A DNA stretch of 64,000 nt from Actinomadura madurae (GTDB lineage Bacteria; Actinomycetota; Actinomycetes; Streptosporangiales; Streptosporangiaceae): contig NZ_FOVH01000021.1 in assembly GCF_900115095.1 (NCBI RefSeq), positions 62,001-126,000 on the forward strand. Direction: 5' to 3'. Below the pieces are notes generated by a model. That model was not told the origin of the DNA and did no database searches. It saw only the letters and a program-made list of their open reading frames with translations. The translations under genes and the position numbers were made by a program. Numbering within the stretch: position 1 is the stretch's first letter; each line of letters opens with the position of its first letter. Below are positions 51,209 through 59,230 of the stretch, piece by piece.

Positions 51209-52285
51209 TCAGCCGGCGAGTTCGGCGGCGATCAGCTCGGCGGTCTGCGCGGTGTTGAGCGCGGCGCCCTTGCGCAGGTTGTCGCCGCTGAGGAACAGGT
51301 CGAGCGCGTACGGGTCGTCCAGGGAACGGCGGACGCGCCCGGCCCAGGTCGGGTCGGTGCCCGCGACGTCGGACGGGGTCGGGAACTCGCGCGTGTCCGG
51401 GTTGTCGCACAGCACGACCCCGGCCGACCGGGCGAGGACGTCCTGCGCCTCCCCGCGGCCGGTCCGCTCCTCGAACACCGCGTGGACGGCCATCGAGTGA
51501 CCGGTGATCACCGGCACCCGCACGCAGGTCGCCGCGACCCGCAGCCCCGGCAGGCCGAGGATCTTGCGGGTCTCGTCGCGCAGGCCGACCTCGTCGGACG
51601 TCCAGCCGCCGTCGGCCTGCGTCCCCGTCCACGGCACGACGTTCATCGCGAGCGGCGCGGGGAACGGGCCGAGCTCGCCGACGACGCCGCGGATGTCGCC
51701 CGCCCGGTTGCCGAGCGCCCGGTCGCCGCCGACCTTCTCCAGCTGCCCGTACAGGGTGTCGCTGCCGGCCCGGCCCGCCCCGGACGCCGCCTGGTAGGAC
51801 GCGATGACCAGCTCCTTCAGCCCGTACCGGCGGTGCAGCGCGCCGATCGCCACGATCATCGACAGCGTCGCGCAGCCGGGGCCGGCGACGATGCCGCGCG
51901 GGCGGTCCCGCACCCGCTCCGGGTTCACCTCGGGGACGACGAGCGGCACGTCCGGTCTCGTCCGGAACGCGCGGGAGCCGTCGACCGCGACGGCGCCGCG
52001 GGACGCCGCGACCGGCGCCCACTCGGCGGCGACCGCGTCCGGCACGGCGAACATCGCCACGTCGACGCCGTCGAAGACCTCGGGGGTCAGCGGGGCCACC
52101 GGCACGTCCTCGCCGCGCACCTGGAGCGGCCGCCCGGCGGAACGTTCCGACGCCACGAGCCGGATCTCCCCGTACACGTCCCGGCGGGTGGACAGCAGAT
52201 GGCGCATCACCGAGCCGACCGCCCCGGTCGCGCCCACGACCGCGAGGGCCGGACGTCCGGAATCCGAGTCCATCGTCGCACTCAC
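51209..52285 (-). CDS. asd: Aspartate-semialdehyde dehydrogenase
   Basis: A 358-residue enzyme making aspartate semialdehyde from aspartyl phosphate (lysine, threonine, methionine and cell-wall diaminopimelate route). The NADP site is VVGATGAVGSVMRHLL, and later motifs are SYQAASGAGRAG and VPVITGHSMAVH with catalytic His. The active-site Cys is in GPGCATLSM, unlike the usual NCTT/NCST context, so this copy is divergent. It lies downstream of lysC on the same strand, 129 bp away, but a strong terminator separates them, so it is probably expressed from its own promoter. Confidence 0.88.
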   Translation of the reverse strand: MSATMDSDSGRPALAVVGATGAVGSVMRHLLSTRRDVYGEIRLVASERSAGRPLQVRGEDVPVAPLTPEVFDGVDVAMFAVPDAVAAEWAPVAASRGAVAVDGSRAFRTRPDVPLVVPEVNPERVRDRPRGIVAGPGCATLSMIVAIGALHRRYGLKELVIASYQAASGAGRAGSDTLYGQLEKVGGDRALGNRAGDIRGVVGELGPFPAPLAMNVVPWTGTQADGGWTSDEVGLRDETRKILGLPGLRVAATCVRVPVITGHSMAVHAVFEERTGRGEAQDVLARSAGVVLCDNPDTREFPTPSDVAGTDPTWAGRVRRSLDDPYALDLFLSGDNLRKGAALNTAQTAELIAAELAG

Positions 52286-52373
52286 ATCCTCAGAACTACC
52301 GCGATCCGCGACCGGTTCCCGGACGGGATGCTCCCACCGGCGGCGACGCGGGTCTGAGTCGGGCGACGCAAAA

Positions 52374-52404
52374 GGCCGCGCGGGACGGGATCGCCCGCGC
52401 GGCC
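52374..52404 (-). terminator. Terminator of lysC
   Basis: Perfect 11-bp stem GGCCGCGCGGG/CCCGCGCGGCC, loop of 9 nt, followed on the minus strand by TTTTGCG. It is 10 nt after the lysC stop. Confidence 0.8.
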
Positions 52405-52414
52405 CCGCGGAACG

Positions 52415-53689
52415 TCAGCGGCCGGTGCCGCCGTAGACGACGGCCTCGACCTGGTCGGAGTCCAGGTCGAAGGCGTGGTGCGCGGCGGCGACCGCGGTGT
52501 CGATGTCGTCCTGCGCGACGACGACGGAGATCCGGATCTCCGAGGTGGAGATCATCTCGATGTTCACGCCGGCCTCGGCGATCGCGCCGAACAGCGTCGC
52601 GGTGACGCCCGGGTGCGAGCGCATCCCGGCGCCGATCAGCGACACCTTGCCGATCCGGTCGTCGTAGCGGAGCGACTCGAACCCGATCCGCTCCTTGACC
52701 TTGTTCAGCGCGGTCAGCGCGCTCTGCCCGTCGGTGGACGGCAGCGTGAACGAGATGTCGGTCCGCCCGGTGGACGCCGCCGACACGTTCTGCACGATCA
52801 TGTCGATGTTGATCTCCGCGTCGGACAGCACCGTGAAGATCGTGGCGGCCTCGCCGACCTTGTCCGGCACCCCGACCACGGTGATCTTGGCTTCGCTCCG
52901 GTCGTGCGCGACGCCGGAGATGATCGCCTGCTCCATGTCCTGTCCCTCGATCTCACTGCTGTCGACGACCCACGTGCCCTCCTTCTGACTGAAGGAGGAG
53001 CGCACATGGATCGGGATGTTGTACCGGCGCGCGTACTCCACGCAGCGCAGATGCAGGATCTTCGCGCCGCTCGCCGCCATCTCCAGCATCTCCTCGTAGG
53101 AGATCTTCGGGATCTTGCGGGCGGCGGGCACGATGCGCGGGTCGGCGGTGAAGACCCCGTCGACGTCGGAGTAGATCTCGCAGACGTCGGCGTCCAGCGC
53201 CGCGGCGAGCGCCACCGCGGTGGTGTCGGACCCGCCGCGGCCGAGCGTGGTGATGTCCTTGGTGCCCTGGGAGACGCCCTGGAACCCGGCCACGATGCAG
53301 ATCGAGCCCTCGTCCAGCGCGGTCCGGATCCGTCCCGGCGTCACGTCGATGATCTTGGCTTTGCCGTGCGAGCCGTCGGTGATGACGCCCGCCTGGGAGC
53401 CGGTGAACGAGCGGGCCTCGTGGCCCAGGTTCGCGATGGCCATGGCGAGCAGGGCCATCGAGATGCGCTCGCCCGCGGTGAGCAGCATGTCCAGCTCGCG
53501 GCCCGGCGGCAGCGGGCTGACCTGCTTGGCCATATCGATGAGATCATCCGTCGTGTCGCCCATGGCGGAGACCACGACGACCACGTCGTTGCCCGCCTTC
53601 TTCGTTGCGACGATGCGCTGGGCGACCCGCTTGACGCCATCGGCGTCGGCGACGGAGGAGCCACCGTACTTCTGCACGACAAGAGCCAC
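52415..53689 (-). CDS. lysC: Aspartate kinase
   Basis: A 424-residue aspartokinase, first enzyme of the aspartate family pathway. It starts VVQKYGGSSVAD (kinase KYGG motif), has TLGRGGSDTTAVALAAALDA, EIYSDVDGVFTADPR, and two C-terminal ACT domains (ITVVGVPDKVGEAATIFTVL and VSLIGAGMRSHPGVTATLFG) for feedback control by lysine and threonine. In actinobacteria an internal start usually gives a separate beta subunit of about 170 residues; a candidate is the Met in EGQDMEQAIISGV. ATG 53689 follows GAGGAGCG. The LLM gene ends 24 bp upstream. Confidence 0.96.
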   Translation of the reverse strand: MALVVQKYGGSSVADADGVKRVAQRIVATKKAGNDVVVVVSAMGDTTDDLIDMAKQVSPLPPGRELDMLLTAGERISMALLAMAIANLGHEARSFTGSQAGVITDGSHGKAKIIDVTPGRIRTALDEGSICIVAGFQGVSQGTKDITTLGRGGSDTTAVALAAALDADVCEIYSDVDGVFTADPRIVPAARKIPKISYEEMLEMAASGAKILHLRCVEYARRYNIPIHVRSSFSQKEGTWVVDSSEIEGQDMEQAIISGVAHDRSEAKITVVGVPDKVGEAATIFTVLSDAEINIDMIVQNVSAASTGRTDISFTLPSTDGQSALTALNKVKERIGFESLRYDDRIGKVSLIGAGMRSHPGVTATLFGAIAEAGVNIEMISTSEIRISVVVAQDDIDTAVAAAHHAFDLDSDQVEAVVYGGTGR

Positions 53690-53713
53690 GAGCGGGCGCT
53701 CCTCGGATCGGGG

Positions 53714-54685
53714 TCAGGCGTTCCGGACGACGAGTCTACAGAGCCCGCACCGATGGATCACGACCAGGTAACTCAGCGTCGCCGGGCCGGGGCCGCTACA
53801 CGGCCCCGGCCCGGGCACGAGCGCCTCGGCCAGGCGCCGCCACTGGGGCATGGCCGTCCGGCCGGGCTCGACTCCGATGACCTGGACGCCGACGTGGTCG
53901 GCGCCGGCGCCGAGGTGATCGTTCAGCCTGCGGACGATCGCGTCGAGGTCGCCCCAGACCACCAGGTCGTCGACGAGCCGGTCACTGCCCTCGCGGACGT
54001 CGTCCTCGGTGTACCCGAGGCGGAGGAACTTCGCGACGTTGTACTTCTCCTTCAGGTATCCGCTGAGGTGCTCCCTTGCGATCTCCCGCGCCCTGCCCGG
54101 GTCGCTCTCGAAGAGCACCGCCTGCTCGACGCCGAGGAACGGCCTCTTGCCGAGCACCTCGCGCGCCCGCGCCGTGTGCTCCACGGTCACGTGGTACGTG
54201 TGGGCGCCCGCGGACCGGTCGCGCGCCATCGCCAGCATCTTCGGCCCGTAGGCCGCCAGCACCCGGCGGACGGGCGCCGCCGGCTCGGGGTTGGCGTTCG
54301 CCGTCGCGTCCATCTCGTCCAGGTACGCGCTCATCGCCCGCAGCGGGGTCGTCTCGGCGTGCGGCTCGCCCCCGAACCCGAGGCCGAGCAGGTGCCGTCC
54401 GGGGTAGGCGTCGGCCAGGAGCCAGGCCGCTCCCCGCGTCCAGAGGGCTCCGCGCGACCAGATCCGCGCGATGCCGTTGACGACGGCGATGCGCTCGGTG
54501 GAGGCGAGCAGGAAGCCGGCGTGCGTCATCGCCTCCCGCCCGTCCCGTTCCGGGATCCAGACCGCCGGCCAGCCGGCCTCCTCCAACTCCTGGACGGACT
54601 CCCGGATCAGGCTCGCGGGCTGCTCCTCGAAGTCGAACGTCCAGATCCCGTAGCGCCCCAGGTCCATTCCCTCGATCGCGCCCAT
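53714..54685 (-). CDS. LLM-class (F420-dependent type) oxidoreductase
   Basis: A 323-residue luciferase-like enzyme of the TIGR03620/F420-type found in actinomycetes. Visible are YGIWTFDFEEQPASLIRESV at the N-terminus, GFLLASTERIAVVNGIARIW and LGLGFGGEPHAE for flavin or F420 binding. ATG 54685 is preceded by AGGAGGG; an in-frame GTG two codons earlier is possible. After ALVPGPGP the protein continues for some 25 residues of unusual composition (GPATLSYLVVIHRCGLCRLV), which may be a read-on tail after loss of the original stop. It could share a transcript with lysC. Confidence 0.82.
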   Translation of the reverse strand: MGAIEGMDLGRYGIWTFDFEEQPASLIRESVQELEEAGWPAVWIPERDGREAMTHAGFLLASTERIAVVNGIARIWSRGALWTRGAAWLLADAYPGRHLLGLGFGGEPHAETTPLRAMSAYLDEMDATANANPEPAAPVRRVLAAYGPKMLAMARDRSAGAHTYHVTVEHTARAREVLGKRPFLGVEQAVLFESDPGRAREIAREHLSGYLKEKYNVAKFLRLGYTEDDVREGSDRLVDDLVVWGDLDAIVRRLNDHLGAGADHVGVQVIGVEPGRTAMPQWRRLAEALVPGPGPCSGPGPATLSYLVVIHRCGLCRLVVRNA

Positions 54686-54785
54686 GATCACCCTCCTGAT
54701 CGTCGTCCCGGCTTACGAATCGAAGTATCGCATAATTTCGATATGTATGGTCCGGCGGGGCTTTGATCGCAGGTTCGCCTCGCGG

Positions 54786-55127
54786 CTAGAGGGAGCGTCC
54801 GAGCGCTTCGACGAGACGGGCGATGCGCTCTTCGTCCCGCCTGTAGTGCGTCCACTTGCCGACGCGCGTCGAGATGACCAGCCCCGCCCGCTCCAGCGCC
54901 GCCATGTAGGACGAGACGGTCGACTGCGCCAGCCCGGTCTTGGCCTGGATGTGACTCACGCACACGCCCACCTCGTCGGGGTCGGCGATCCCGGTCTCCA
55001 CCGGGAAGTGCTCCCGCGGGTCCCGCAGCCACTGGAGCATCCGCAGCCGGACGGGGTTGGCCAGCGCCTTGAACGCCTCAAGCAACTCGGCGGAGGCGTC
55101 CGTTGACGGTGGTGTGTGCGTGCTCAT
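54786..55127 (-). CDS. ArsR-family regulator
   Basis: A 113-residue winged-helix repressor: ELLEAFKALANPVRLRMLQW, VCVSHIQAKTGLAQSTVSSY and MAALERAGLVISTRVGKWTH. The position of Cys (GVCVSH) near helix 3 resembles the metal/redox sites of some ArsR proteins but only one Cys is present. ATG 55127. The LLM oxidoreductase gene downstream on the same strand (100 bp) is a possible target. Confidence 0.9.
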   Translation of the reverse strand: MSTHTPPSTDASAELLEAFKALANPVRLRMLQWLRDPREHFPVETGIADPDEVGVCVSHIQAKTGLAQSTVSSYMAALERAGLVISTRVGKWTHYRRDEERIARLVEALGRSL

Positions 55128-55438
55128 GGTCCGAAGCACGAGTATAGGCGGTCACCACGACGTTTCGCGGTTCCTCGATCCGACCTGGACGGCCTGGAGC
55201 GCGGGCGGACCTGCTCGATGCGGCGCCGCCACCGTCCGCGGATCCGCGAAGTCCCCGAAAAGGGCAACCCCTTTACCCGGCCAGGCCATCCTCGGGCAAT
55301 ATCCGTCCATCAACGGCACAAAAGGCGTAGCCAAATGAAATCGACGGTGCCGAGGGAATTGATTTCGGCGGCCGGGGGTAAACCATGGTCGCTCTCCTTG
55401 GCGAGGAGTGACGACCGGACCGAGACGGGGAGACGGCC
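55128..55438. other. Divergent intergenic region
   Basis: About 310 bp between the ArsR and response-regulator genes. It contains AAAAGGGCAACCCCTTT (55258-55274), a small imperfect palindrome, and presumably both promoters. No gene supported. Confidence 0.45.
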
Positions 55439-56104
55439 ATGAACAGAATCCTGATCTCTGAGAACGATGAACGCATCGCCCGGTTCATCCACAAGGGACT
55501 GCGCACCCATGGCTTTCACCCGACCGTCGTCGCCGACGGCGACACGGCGCTCAGGCACGCCCTGTCCGGCGAATACGACCTTCTCGTGCTCACCATCGGG
55601 CTTCCGGGCCGCGACGGCTTCGACGTGCTCCGGCGGATCCGCGCGGCGCGAGCCACCCTCCCCGTGATCATCCTGACGTCGCGCACCACGGTCGGCGACA
55701 CCGTCGCGGGCCTGGACGGCGGGGCGGACGACTACATGACCAAGCCGTTCCGGTTCGATGAACTGCTGGCGCGGATCCGGCTCCGGCTCCGCACCGCGCA
55801 CGGCGCGGTGGCGGCGCCCACCGCCCTCAGCGTCGACGGGCTGACGCTCGACCTGCGCACCCGCCGGGCGCGGACGCCCGCCGGGCACACGGTGGATCTC
55901 AGTGCGAGGGAGTTCGCCCTGCTCGACCTGCTGCTGCGGCACCCGCGACAGGTGGTCTCCCAGGAACAGATTCTCGACCATGTCTGGGGCCCCGACGTGG
56001 GCCCCTGTTCGAACGTCGTGGCGGTCTACATCGGACGGTTGCGGCGCAAACTCGGGCCCGGCGTGATCGAAACGCTCCGCGGCATGGGGTACCGGTGCGG
56101 CTGA
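55439..56104 (+). CDS. Atypical OmpR-family response regulator lacking phospho-Asp
   Basis: A 221-residue protein with receiver and winged-helix domains. The receiver keeps the fold (ILISENDERIARFIHKGLR, VIILTSRT, DYMTKPFRFDELLARIRLR) and the conserved Lys, but the phosphorylation site LLVLD-xGLP reads LLVLTIGLPG: Asp is replaced by Thr52, and one of the acidic-pair residues is Asn9. The C-terminal DNA-binding domain is intact (VDLSAREFALLDLLLRHPRQ, YIGRLRRKLGPGVIETLRGM). No histidine kinase is adjacent. Such phosphorylation-independent regulators (for example JadR1) control antibiotic clusters in Streptomyces; it lies upstream of the ATP-grasp operon and is its probable regulator. Confidence 0.9.
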   Translation: MNRILISENDERIARFIHKGLRTHGFHPTVVADGDTALRHALSGEYDLLVLTIGLPGRDGFDVLRRIRAARATLPVIILTSRTTVGDTVAGLDGGADDYMTKPFRFDELLARIRLRLRTAHGAVAAPTALSVDGLTLDLRTRRARTPAGHTVDLSAREFALLDLLLRHPRQVVSQEQILDHVWGPDVGPCSNVVAVYIGRLRRKLGPGVIETLRGMGYRCG

Positions 56105-56169
56105 GCGGCACGTCCCGATCCCCCTTCTCGCTATCTTCCCTCATTTTGGTCAGAGCCCTGATCAGTCGA

Positions 56170-56210
56170 GCGTGAGAGAACGCTCACGCCCCTTTCACGC
56201 TGGCTTCACG
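56170..56210 (+). promoter_or_regulatory. 11-bp direct-repeat array, likely OmpR-type operator
   Basis: (C/T)TCACG occurs at 56183, 56194 and 56205, exactly 11 bp apart, the spacing used by OmpR/PhoB family dimers. A GCGTGAG/CTCACGC inverted repeat (56170-56176/56183-56189) overlaps the first unit, and a further TTCACG lies at 56299. The array is 120 bp before the first ATP-grasp gene and 66 bp after the response-regulator gene. Confidence 0.65.
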
Positions 56211-56329
56211 TGGGCGGCACAGGCTGACTGTTGGACTTTCCTCTTTGCCTGGCGTTCGGACGGAGGACATGTCCCGGACGGTCCGCCTTCAGCCCGCCTT
56301 CACGTGAGCCGCTGAGAGAGGGGTGGTCG

Positions 56330-57178
56330 ATGAAACGCGTGCTCGTGCTCACCGACTCGCGCTATCTGGGTCAGCTCATGCCGCGCGCCCTCGTGGCCGC
56401 GCTGCGCGGTCGCGGGGTGCCGGTCGTGGCGGCCCCGGTTGATCGGCTCGTCACCGAGGTGCGGGCCGACGGCGGCGCGGTGCGGGGCGTGCGGCGGGGC
56501 CCGCCGGCGCCGCGGCCGGGTGATCTCGTCGTGCCGCGCACCCGGGACCCGTTCGCGCTGTCGCTGCTGCGCCGCGCGCAGCTCGACGGTGTCCGCACGG
56601 TCAACCGCTGGGAGGCGATCCAGGCGGTGCGCGACAAGCCGCACGCCGCGCTGCTGCTCGCCCGCGCCGGGGTGCCCGCCCCTCGGACGTTCCTCACCGA
56701 CCGGCCGGCCTCGCTGGCCGGCCTTCCCGCCGCGGCGTGGCCGCTGCTGCTGAAGCCGCCCTACGGCGACAACGGCGCCGGGATCGTCCGGGTGGACTCC
56801 CCGCGCGATCTGGAGCGGCTGCCCTGGCCCGACGGCATGGTCCTCGCCCAGCACTACGTCGACGTGGCAGGGGTCGACGTCAAGCTGTACGGGGCGGGCA
56901 TGGAGGTGTGGGCGGTGCGGCGGCCCTCGCCGCTGCTCGCGCCGGGGCCGTGGGACGAGCCCGAGCCCGTGCCGGTCACCGAAGAGCTGCGGGGGCTCGC
57001 TCTCGCCTGCCGTGACGCCTTCGGGCTGGAGCTGTACGGCGTGGACGTGCTGCCGTCCCCCGGCGGGCCGCTGGTCGTCGACGTCAACGACTTTCCGAAC
57101 TACACGGGGATCGCGGAGGCTCCCGACGCCGTCGCCGACCTCGTCGAGTCCCGTCTCGCGGAGGTGGTTCCGTCTTGA
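56330..57178 (+). CDS. ATP-grasp enzyme 1 (ITPK/RimK-like)
   Basis: A 282-residue ATP-grasp protein. Elements in order are an N-terminal Rossmann-like segment (VLVLTDSRYLGQLMPRALVA), the ATP-binding strand WPLLLKPPYGDNGAGIVRVD, a Lys in DVKLYG, and the metal-binding end LYGVDVLPSPGG with VVDVNDFPNYTG. The DxNxFP end resembles inositol polyphosphate kinase (ITPK) and RimK/LysX ligases. It would phosphorylate or ligate an acid, amine or polyol; the substrate is unknown. It is the first gene of a five-gene coupled operon. ATG 56330 is favoured; the upstream frame is not conserved-looking. Confidence 0.8.
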   Translation: MKRVLVLTDSRYLGQLMPRALVAALRGRGVPVVAAPVDRLVTEVRADGGAVRGVRRGPPAPRPGDLVVPRTRDPFALSLLRRAQLDGVRTVNRWEAIQAVRDKPHAALLLARAGVPAPRTFLTDRPASLAGLPAAAWPLLLKPPYGDNGAGIVRVDSPRDLERLPWPDGMVLAQHYVDVAGVDVKLYGAGMEVWAVRRPSPLLAPGPWDEPEPVPVTEELRGLALACRDAFGLELYGVDVLPSPGGPLVVDVNDFPNYTGIAEAPDAVADLVESRLAEVVPS

Positions 57179-58083
57179 CCACGATCAGAACCGGGGTGCG
57201 GGTCGTCCTGGTCCACGGCAAGAAGCCGACGCCCCACTCCATCGTCTGGAAGGTGCTCGCGGAGTTCCGCGCGCTGGGCGCTCACATCGAGACCTGGCAG
57301 GACGCGCCGGACCTGCCGGGGGCCGTCTTCGCCCGGGCCGACCTGGTCATCCTGCGGTCGGTCCATCCCGCCACGGCGGCGTCGGCGCGCGCGAGCGCCC
57401 CGGCGGAGGCCGCCTGGTGCAACGCGCCGGCGGCCACGGCGACGGTCGCCGACCGGGTGGAGACCTGGCGGCGGCTCGCCGCGGCCGGCCTCCCGGTGCC
57501 GCCGGCGCGGGTCGTCGACGATCCGCGGGCGGTGGCGGCCATCGCCGCCGGCCGGCCGGTGGTGGTGAAGACGCCGCTGGGCAGCCGCGGTGAGGGGGTG
57601 ACGCTCCTCGATCAGGGGGACGCCTTCCCGGCCCGCGGCCCTGGGCCCTGGCTCGTCCAGGACCGGATCCCCGGCGACGGGTGGGACCGCAAGCTGTTCG
57701 TGGTCGGGCCGCACGTCCACGGGACCCTGCGCCGCTGGCCGGCCCGGTCTCTCGCCGAGAAGCTGGGCCGCCCGCTGCCTCCGGACGCCGAGATGGCGGA
57801 CCTGGCGCTCGGCGCCGGGCGCGTGTTCGGGCTGTGCGCCTACGGCGTCGACATGATGGGCGGCACGGACGGGCCGGTGATCGTCGATGTCAACGCCTTC
57901 CCGGGGTTCAAGGGCGTCCCCGGCGCCGCCGGCCTCGTCTTCGACCACCTGCTCGGCCACCTTGAAGGGGGGCGCAGCCATGCGCGTAGTGATCGTCGGT
58001 TCCGGGAAGCTGGGCTGCGGGTACCTGGTCCCCCTGTTCCTGGAGGCGGGGCACGAGGTGCTGCTCGGCTGCCGGACCCGTGA
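57175..58083 (+). CDS. ATP-grasp enzyme 2
   Basis: A 302-residue paralogue of the preceding enzyme. The ATP-grasp elements are RPVVVKTPLGSRGEGVTLLD, WDRKLFVVG, YGVDMMGG and VIVDVNAFPGFKG. It starts at TTG 57175 overlapping the previous stop (TTGA), or at GTG 57196. The catalytic domain finishes at about 57965 (FDHLLGHLEGG), but the frame runs on to 58083 and overlaps the next gene by 104 bp, an unusually long overlap with an Arg/Pro-rich tail that looks like lost-stop read-on. Confidence 0.78.
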   Translation: MTTIRTGVRVVLVHGKKPTPHSIVWKVLAEFRALGAHIETWQDAPDLPGAVFARADLVILRSVHPATAASARASAPAEAAWCNAPAATATVADRVETWRRLAAAGLPVPPARVVDDPRAVAAIAAGRPVVVKTPLGSRGEGVTLLDQGDAFPARGPGPWLVQDRIPGDGWDRKLFVVGPHVHGTLRRWPARSLAEKLGRPLPPDAEMADLALGAGRVFGLCAYGVDMMGGTDGPVIVDVNAFPGFKGVPGAAGLVFDHLLGHLEGGRSHARSDRRFREAGLRVPGPPVPGGGARGAARLPDP

Positions 58084-59230
58084 CACCGCCGGCCGCATCC
58101 GATCGGCCGGCGGCTGGCGGGTGCGGGTGACCGGGGAGCCGCCGGAGGAAATCCGCGGCGTCGCCGCCGCGGCGGTGGGCACGGCGGAAATGGATCGGGC
58201 GGTCACGAGCGCGGACCTGGTCGTGCTCAGCGTGGGCGAGGGGAAGGTCGCGGAGGTGGCGCGGCATCTGGTCCCCGGGCTCGCCGCCCGCCGGGGCCGG
58301 CCGCTGGACGTGTGGGTGGTGGGGAACGCCGACTGCGCCCGCCGGGTGCGCGGAGCGCTCGCCGGCACCGCGGAGGCCGGCGGGACGCCGCTGCCCCCGC
58401 TCGGGATCGCCGGGGCGGTCGCCCGGGTGGCCGTCAGCCGCGGCAGCTGGCACGAACCGGGGGTGCCGGAGTTCGTCGGGGACGCCGCCCGGCGGCTGGA
58501 CGTCGACGCCCTCCCGCTGCACCTGGCGCCGCCCGCGCTGCCGGGCGTGCACGTCACCTGCGAGTTCGGCGCGCGGCTGCGCGAGAAGCTGTTCGTCTTC
58601 AACACGGGCCACGCGTTCACCGCCTACCTCGGCTGGCTGCGCGGCCACCGCACCATCGACACGGCGATCCGCGACCCGTTCGTCCGGCCGGTCGTGACCG
58701 GTGCGCTGCTCGCGGCCCGGCGCGCCGTCCTCGCCGCCCACCCGTGCCTGTGCCCGGGACACGCGCCGGACCTCGTCGCCGACGTGCACGCTCCCGTGGC
58801 CGACGTGCTCGCCCGCTACGGCAACGCCGAACTCGCCGACCCCGTCGTCCGGGTGGCCCGCGACCCGATCCGCAAGCTCGCGCCCGGCGACCGGCTGCTC
58901 GGGCCGGTCGCCCTCCTCGGCCGGACCGCCCCGCGCGGCCTGGCCCCCTTCGTGCTCGGCGTCGCCGCCGTGCTTTTGTACGGGTACGGCGACGGGGCGG
59001 TGCTGGCGGCCGACACGTCGGCGCGCCGGCTGCGCCGGCTGCTGGACGCGCGAGGCGCGCCCGCGGTGCTGACCGGCGTGTGCGGCCTGGACGCCGATGA
59101 CGGGTTCGCGACCGCGGTCGCCGACTGCTACCGCGGCTTCCGATACGCCGACGGCGGCCCGTGGTTCCCACCGTCCCTGCGCGGCGTGCCCGGCTTGAGC
59201 GACCCTCGCCCAGAGACGGTGCCCCGATGA
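57980..59230 (+). CDS. Mannitol-1-phosphate dehydrogenase-like NAD(P) enzyme
   Basis: A 416-residue dehydrogenase. The N-terminal Rossmann motif is VVIVGSGKLGCGYLVPLFLE. The C-terminal domain has FGARLREKLFVFNTGHAFTA and YLGWLRGHRTIDTAI, matching the conserved KxxxxNxxH region of polyol-specific long-chain dehydrogenases such as MtlD. It would oxidise or reduce a sugar-alcohol phosphate or a related polyol. Placement between ATP-grasp genes suggests that the pathway handles a polyol-like intermediate. ATG 57980 follows AAGGGGGGC. The stop overlaps the next start (ATGA). Confidence 0.75.
   Translation: MRVVIVGSGKLGCGYLVPLFLEAGHEVLLGCRTRDTAGRIRSAGGWRVRVTGEPPEEIRGVAAAAVGTAEMDRAVTSADLVVLSVGEGKVAEVARHLVPGLAARRGRPLDVWVVGNADCARRVRGALAGTAEAGGTPLPPLGIAGAVARVAVSRGSWHEPGVPEFVGDAARRLDVDALPLHLAPPALPGVHVTCEFGARLREKLFVFNTGHAFTAYLGWLRGHRTIDTAIRDPFVRPVVTGALLAARRAVLAAHPCLCPGHAPDLVADVHAPVADVLARYGNAELADPVVRVARDPIRKLAPGDRLLGPVALLGRTAPRGLAPFVLGVAAVLLYGYGDGAVLAADTSARRLRRLLDARGAPAVLTGVCGLDADDGFATAVADCYRGFRYADGGPWFPPSLRGVPGLSDPRPETVPR

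Noticed and set aside
49952..52357. 801-codon plus-strand ORF over the peptidase end, TetR and asd
   Set aside because: It crosses three well-supported genes and a terminator, and its composition is Arg/Gly/Ala noise.
52475..54766. 763-codon plus-strand ORF opposite lysC and the LLM gene
   Set aside because: Antisense shadow; lysC and LLM motifs lie on the other strand.
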